From contig JBBDIT010000079.1 in NCBI GenBank assembly GCA_040880285.1, positions 1 to 10,995 on the forward strand: a stretch of DNA of 10,995 nucleotides. Direction: 5' to 3'. The position numbers and the translations under genes were made by a program. Below are positions 7,350-10,995 of this stretch, piece by piece (the stretch's first letter is position 1; each line of letters begins with the position of its first letter). The stretch comes from JANQJA01 sp040880285. Its GTDB lineage: Bacteria > Pseudomonadota > Gammaproteobacteria > Pseudomonadales > Azotimanducaceae. The notes beneath the pieces were generated by a model. The model was not told the DNA's origin and did not search any database. It saw nothing but the letters and a program-made list of their open reading frames with translations.

Positions 7350-8273
7350 ATGGCACGCATTGCATTTCTGATTGCGGAAACCGACCAGGTCCAGGACGGC
7401 AACTACCTGCGTTTTGCTAACGCCCTTTACGAACGCCACCATAGGGTGACCTTGTGTTTCATGGAATCGTTGGGCATGGCGAAATCACGTGTAGTCGCGA
7501 GCGGTTGCGAGGTCACCGAAAAGATCTATGCCGATGAACTCTTTGCAGAGATGAATAACATTTACCTCGATACTTTCGATGTGGTCTGGATACTCTCTCT
7601 TGGCATGCGCCACAGCTTTCTTGACAAGATGCAGCTGCTGTTTACGTTACAGGAGCAGTGCCGGCTCATTAATTCTCTCGATGCCATCATGCACTTCAAG
7701 AGCAAATACTTTACTGCCAGCCATTCTGATATTTTCAAACATCCGGAGACCTGGGCATCGACCCATCCGGATGTCTTGTACGATGTAATGCAGACAAAAG
7801 GAGGGAAATGGATAGTCAAACCTCCGGCTTCCAGCTTTGGTCGCAACGTTTACCTGTTAACCCACAATGACCCTAATGCCCATGTGATCCTCGAATCCAT
7901 GTGCGGCATTGAAGAGAACGAATTTTGCATGCTGCAGCGTTACGTCGAAGAAATAGCGCAAGGTGAAAAACGCGTCATTCTTGCCGGTGGCAATCCCGTC
8001 GGACAGTATTTGCGCACCGTTGGCCGGGATCACCGAACCAACGTCTGGCAAGGCGCAAATGTAGCAGCGTGCCAGTTGACTCCCGAAGAAAGGAACTATT
8101 GCGAAAGAATCGGTAAAAGACTGCTTTCGTTCGGCGCAGAGTATGTCGGGATGGATCTGGCATTTCCCTGGGTAATTGAATTCAACGTCATCAATCCGGG
8201 CGGCATCACCACCATAGACCAGCTAACCGGCACCGATATTACCGGTACGATCCTGGACCAGATAATCACCTGA
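7350..8273 (+). CDS. GshB-like ATP-grasp ligase
   Basis: A 307-residue protein resembling prokaryotic glutathione synthetase (GshB, 316 residues in E. coli), which joins gamma-glutamylcysteine to glycine with ATP. The ATP-grasp half is clear: a lysine-bearing strand KWIVKPPASSFGRNVYLL (153-170), QRYVEEIAQGEKRVILAGGNPV (196-217), which matches the GshB pattern G-D/E-K-R-V, and the magnesium-binding end VGMDLAFPWVIEFNVINPGGI (266-286), which corresponds to the GshB segment ending in E-I-N-V. The N-terminal domain is much less like classical GshB: it lacks the usual MRKDPPFD segment and has ILSLGMRHSFLDK instead. It may therefore be a paralogue with another amino-acid or peptide substrate. The start at ATG 7350 fits the beta-strand opening MARIAFLIAE, although the upstream GAGG is 13 bases away. 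No gshA is nearby. Confidence 0.75.
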   Translation: MARIAFLIAETDQVQDGNYLRFANALYERHHRVTLCFMESLGMAKSRVVASGCEVTEKIYADELFAEMNNIYLDTFDVVWILSLGMRHSFLDKMQLLFTLQEQCRLINSLDAIMHFKSKYFTASHSDIFKHPETWASTHPDVLYDVMQTKGGKWIVKPPASSFGRNVYLLTHNDPNAHVILESMCGIEENEFCMLQRYVEEIAQGEKRVILAGGNPVGQYLRTVGRDHRTNVWQGANVAACQLTPEERNYCERIGKRLLSFGAEYVGMDLAFPWVIEFNVINPGGITTIDQLTGTDITGTILDQIIT

Positions 8274-8291
8274 CAGGGTGCCGGTTTCACC

Positions 8292-8319
8292 TTGAGTTTT
8301 AGGGATATATCGGTATCAT
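8292..8319 (+). promoter_or_regulatory. Candidate promoter for tRNA-Lys
   Basis: TTGAGT (8292-8297) and TATCAT (8314-8319) are 16 bases apart, followed by a GC-rich stretch (AGCGCCC). The tRNA begins 17 bases after the -10 box. A GC-rich discriminator is characteristic of stable-RNA promoters under stringent control, so growth-rate regulation is likely. Confidence 0.55.
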
Positions 8320-8336
8320 AGCGCCCTTCCCTTTTT

Positions 8337-8412
8337 GGGGCGTTAGCTCAGTCGGTAGAGCAGTTGGCTTTTAACCAATTGGTCGATGGTTCGAATCCAT
8401 CACGCCCCACCA
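8337..8412 (+). tRNA. tRNA-Lys, anticodon UUU
   Basis: A complete 76-base cloverleaf with encoded CCA. The acceptor stem GGGGCGU (8337-8343) pairs fully with ACGCCCC (8402-8408), followed by discriminator A and CCA (8410-8412). The D stem is GCUC/GAGC (8346-8349, 8358-8361). The anticodon stem is GUUGG/CCAAU with loop CUUUUAA, placing the anticodon UUU at 8370-8372. The variable loop has five bases, and the T stem GAUGG/CCAUC encloses UUCGAAU. This UUU tRNA is one of the classic substrates of the thio-modification route that TusA serves; their sharing a window is probably chance. No strong terminator follows, and prlC starts 52 bases later, so read-through is possible. Confidence 0.98.
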
Positions 8413-8464
8413 ATTTCTGATTTTTGCTAGTATCCATACCAGGCACACGCACTGGATCATCGCC

Positions 8465-10486
8465 ATGTCAAATCCGCTCCTTGAACACTGGGATACACCG
8501 CACAACATTCCGCCATTTGAAGTCATTGAGCCTGGCCACTTCCCACCAGCTTTTGAGCGGGCATTTGCTGAACAGAATGCTGAAATTCAAGCCATCATTG
8601 CCAACCCGACGCCACCAGATTTTGAAAATACCATCGAAGCGCTGGAAGCTTCAGGCCAGATGCTGGAAAGGGTAAGCGTCACCTGCAACCTGTTGATCGC
8701 GGCGCATTCGAATGATGAACTATTGACAATCCAGAAGAGATTCTCGCCCGAGCTCAGTCGCCACTTTGCACGAATATTCACCAATCCAGCACTGTTCGAG
8801 CGAGTCGACGCCGTCTATCAAGCGTCATTGTCTTCTCTGGCCGGCGAACCCCGACAGCTCTTGCTCGAAACCTGGAACAGATTCATACGCGCGGGCGCCA
8901 GCCTTGACGAGGCAGCCAGGGCAGAAGTGGTCGCATTGGATGAAGAGCTTGCAAGCCTGCAGACTGCGTTTGGCCAGAATATCCTCAAAGATGCCAATGC
9001 CTTCGAACTCACCCTCGAATCCACGGAAGAACTCGCAGGACTGCCTGCATCCGTTAGAGAAAGCGCCGCCAGCGAAGCAGAGCGACGTGGCAAGCCCGGG
9101 AAGTATGTTTTTACGATTTCACGATCATCGATTACGCCATTCCTGCAATATTCGACGCGACGCGACCTGCGTGAAGTCATTTGGCGCGCCTATACCGGCT
9201 GTGCCGACAACGGCAATGACTTTGACAATAATGAAACCGTGGCAAAAGTCGCCACGCTGCGACTAAAGCGCGCCCGACTTCTCGGATATGATTCCCACGC
9301 GGCCTATGTCCTCGACGATCGCATGGCCGGGACACCAGAGGCTGTCACCGGACTCCTGGACCAGGTATGGGCACCCGCGAGGCAAAAGGCAATAGAAGAA
9401 CGCAGGGACATGCAAGACCGAATACAGGCAGAAGGCGGCAACTTTAAACTCGCGCCCTGGGACTGGTGGTATTACACCGAAAAAGTACGCGCCGAGCGTT
9501 TTTCCCTGGATCCGGAAGCCGTCAAAGCCTACTTCCCGATGGAACGCGTCCGGCAAGGTGCATTCGACGTCGCCGGTAAACTTTATGGTATTTCCTTTCA
9601 ACCCTCGAACAACCTACCTAAATACCACGAAGATGTAGAAGCGTTCGAGGTCATCGACAATGATGGCAGCCTGATAGGCATATTCTACACAGATTACTTT
9701 ATGCGCCCCTCCAAACGCTCCGGCGCCTGGATGAACTCGATACGAAAACACTCGACCCATGGTGGGCATGACTATCCCGTAGTGTTCAACACCTGCAACT
9801 TTCCAAAAGGCGATCCGGCCCTATTAGGTATGGATGAAGTCCGCACCCTGTTCCATGAGTTCGGCCATGGCTTGCATGGCCTACTCAGCAAGGCGAAATA
9901 TCGGAGCCTGAGCGGCACATCGGTCAAACGTGATTTTGTCGAGTTACCTTCACAGATTATGGAACACTGGGCGGTAGAACCGGAAGTGCTCAAGACTTAT
10001 GCCAGACACTACAAAACTGGCGAACCTATCCCGGACGAACTGATTGAAAAACTGCTTGCGACCCAGACCTTCAACCAGGGCTTTGCCACCACCGAGTATC
10101 TTGCAGCCTCCTACCTCGATATGAAATGGCATGGCAACAAGATGATCTCCGATGGATCGACGGTCGCAGAATTCGAATCAAAAACATTGCAGGGCATCCA
10201 ACTGATGGACGAGATTGCGCCGCGCTACCGCTCAACTTACTTCCAGCACATCTTCTCAGGTGGTTACTCGGCAGGTTACTACTCCTACATCTGGGCGGAG
10301 GTATTGGACGCAGATGCCTACGAAGCCTTCCGGGAAAAGGGTATCTTCGATCAGGAGACCGCAAAATCCTTCCGCGAAAACATTCTTGAGCGTGGTGGCA
10401 CCGCCGATCCGATGTCCTTGTACCAGGCTTTTCGTGGCCGAGAGCCGGACGTCAATCCACTATTGAAGGGCCGCGGACTGACGTGA
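8465..10486 (+). CDS. prlC: Oligopeptidase A, M3 family
   Basis: A 673-residue zinc oligopeptidase of the thimet family (E. coli OpdA is 680 residues). It is cytoplasmic, cuts short peptides and degrades cleaved signal peptides, including that of the major lipoprotein. The zinc motif HEFGH is at 464-468, extending to HEFGHGLHGLLS, and Glu493 in FVELPSQIMEHW is 29 residues after the first His, the spacing seen in thimet oligopeptidase. The opening NPLLEHWDTPHNIPPFE and the C-terminal GGYSAGYYSYIWAEVLDADAYEAF are typical of OpdA. The long N-terminal half forms the helical lid. The ATG at 8465 has only a weak GGAT nine bases upstream. The TGA stop (10484-10486) is followed after four bases by the tandem repeat, leaving no room for an ordinary terminator before it. 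Confidence 0.96.
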   Translation: MSNPLLEHWDTPHNIPPFEVIEPGHFPPAFERAFAEQNAEIQAIIANPTPPDFENTIEALEASGQMLERVSVTCNLLIAAHSNDELLTIQKRFSPELSRHFARIFTNPALFERVDAVYQASLSSLAGEPRQLLLETWNRFIRAGASLDEAARAEVVALDEELASLQTAFGQNILKDANAFELTLESTEELAGLPASVRESAASEAERRGKPGKYVFTISRSSITPFLQYSTRRDLREVIWRAYTGCADNGNDFDNNETVAKVATLRLKRARLLGYDSHAAYVLDDRMAGTPEAVTGLLDQVWAPARQKAIEERRDMQDRIQAEGGNFKLAPWDWWYYTEKVRAERFSLDPEAVKAYFPMERVRQGAFDVAGKLYGISFQPSNNLPKYHEDVEAFEVIDNDGSLIGIFYTDYFMRPSKRSGAWMNSIRKHSTHGGHDYPVVFNTCNFPKGDPALLGMDEVRTLFHEFGHGLHGLLSKAKYRSLSGTSVKRDFVELPSQIMEHWAVEPEVLKTYARHYKTGEPIPDELIEKLLATQTFNQGFATTEYLAASYLDMKWHGNKMISDGSTVAEFESKTLQGIQLMDEIAPRYRSTYFQHIFSGGYSAGYYSYIWAEVLDADAYEAFREKGIFDQETAKSFRENILERGGTADPMSLYQAFRGREPDVNPLLKGRGLT

Positions 10487-10490
10487 ATCA

Positions 10491-10910
10491 GACCGATCGG
10501 TAACCTCGTAACACGAACTGGTGAAAGTGAGTCGGATCGGTGCAAGGCCGGTACCATCACATAGAGTCCTGATGAAAGTTCGGTACCGGGGTGAGCGGAC
10601 ACTAAACACGATAGTGCCGTGATCGCCGAGCGTTCCCGCGGAGACGAAAGGCTCCGCGGCCAGCGAGGGCAGTCCGAAGGACCGGTCACGGGTCCGGGAA
10701 CCCCGGTCCCGAACTGCATCGCCTAAAGCGGACGAGCATCGCTGCAGCCCTGCACCAGGAAACCTCTGAACAAGTCCGCCTCGACAGCGCGAGTGAGAAG
10801 TCAGGGACCTGTTTCTCCAGGCATGGGCTGGGCGCCCCCGACCGTCCTTGGCCCGGTCCCGTTACATCCCTGTACCTAGCCTTCCAAAACAGGTCCCTGA
10901 CTTCTCACTT
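10491..10910 (+). repeat. Full 420-bp unit of a structured non-coding repeat
   Basis: This unit begins at GACCGATCGG, four bases after the prlC stop, and ends just before an identical GACCGATCGG at 10911. It contains several strong inverted repeats: CCGGTACC/GGTACCGG (10548-10555, 10582-10589), CGGACACTA/TAGTGCCG with one bulged A (10596-10604, 10612-10619), CCGCGGAG/CTCCGCGG around an eight-base loop (10636-10643, 10652-10659), a GTCC-GAA-GGAC hairpin (10672-10682), and a 23-bp perfect pair at 10792-10814 and 10887-10909. I see no plausible protein: the frame that crosses it on the minus strand also runs antisense through prlC. The density of stems suggests a structured RNA, a mobile foldback element, or both. 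I do not recognise the family. A partial, diverged copy is at 1-134. Confidence 0.85.
10792..10909 (+). repeat. Long inverted repeat, 23-bp perfect arms
   Basis: The arms are 10792-10814 and 10887-10909, exact reverse complements separated by 72 bases. In the left-hand copy (1-134) the second arm continues outward to base 134 and resembles the reverse complement of 10756-10792. A complete ancestral element would therefore have had imperfect arms of about 58 bp. Here the outer part of the second arm is replaced by the next repeat unit. Transcribed, it would form a very stable hairpin and could stop transcription or protect RNA ends. Confidence 0.85.
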
Positions 10911-10995
10911 GACCGATCGGTAACCTCGTAACACGAACTAGTGAAAGTGAGTCGGATCGGTGCAAGGCCGGTACCATCACATAGAGTCCTGATGA
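10911..10995 (+). repeat. Start of a second tandem 420-bp unit, cut by window end
   Basis: These 85 bases repeat 10491-10575 at a period of exactly 420, with a single difference (G at 10520, A at 10940). The window ends inside the copy, so the number of units is unknown. The one-base difference argues that this is a real second copy rather than a simple assembly duplication. Confidence 0.9.

Noticed and set aside
7151..7420. 89-residue plus-strand reading frame in the nadA/ATP-grasp gap
   Set aside because: It overlaps the ATP-grasp gene in another frame, lacks a good ribosome-binding site and has no domain-like sequence.
10569..10651. Hammerhead ribozyme: CTGATGA at 10569-10575 and a CGAAA at 10645-10649
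   Set aside because: The expected stem II between these two motifs is absent, and the bases flanking GAAA pair with each other as a local hairpin. CTGATGA instead lies in the loop of the CCGGTACC/GGTACCGG stem. The core cannot be assembled.
10351..10719. 122-residue minus-strand reading frame
   Set aside because: It runs antisense through the end of prlC and then through the structured repeat, with low-complexity Ser/Pro/Arg-rich sequence and no recognisable domain. It is most likely a by-product of the repeat, and similar frames may be annotated as hypothetical proteins elsewhere.
10491..10995. CRISPR array
   Set aside because: The period is 420 bp and the whole unit is conserved, with no alternation of short repeats and unique spacers, and no cas genes are present.

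Overview
The window looks like a piece of a gammaproteobacterial chromosome of mid-range GC. The evidence is the gene content and order: dapA-bamC-MBL hydrolase, tusA-perM beside a BepA protease, nadA, a tRNA-Lys and oligopeptidase A. BamC and BepA are outer-membrane assembly factors typical of Gammaproteobacteria. The species cannot be named from the sequence. All protein genes appear intact and belong to known families.

Layout: positions 1-134 hold the 3' end of a non-coding repeat. A leftward operon follows: dapA (2001-2879), bamC (907-1995) and a WalJ/YycJ-type metallo-hydrolase (132-893), with a plausible sigma70 promoter at 2946-2974. A second leftward pair is tusA (4105-4344) and perM (3009-4085). 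Divergent from tusA is bepA (about 4502-6019), which converges on leftward nadA (6053-7102). Divergent from nadA is a GshB-like ATP-grasp gene (7350-8273), then tRNA-Lys(UUU) (8337-8412) and prlC (8465-10486). From 10491 to the window end lies a 420-bp tandem repeat.

Themes: envelope assembly (bamC, bepA), lysine and cell-wall precursor synthesis (dapA), NAD synthesis and its iron-sulfur chemistry (nadA), sulfur relay for tRNA (tusA), and peptide turnover (prlC, which can degrade cleaved signal peptides). Apart from operon structure these are housekeeping genes that happen to be adjacent.

The part that ordinary annotation does not explain is the repeat family. One full 420-bp unit plus the first 85 bp of a second begin four bases after the prlC stop. 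A diverged, internally shortened copy of the same family, in the same orientation, abuts the stop codon of the metallo-hydrolase gene at the other end of the window. A short motif from the unit's long inverted repeat recurs directly at the TAG stop codons of both bepA and the metallo-hydrolase gene. The unit is rich in perfect inverted repeats and looks like a structured RNA and/or foldback mobile element. I do not recognise its family.
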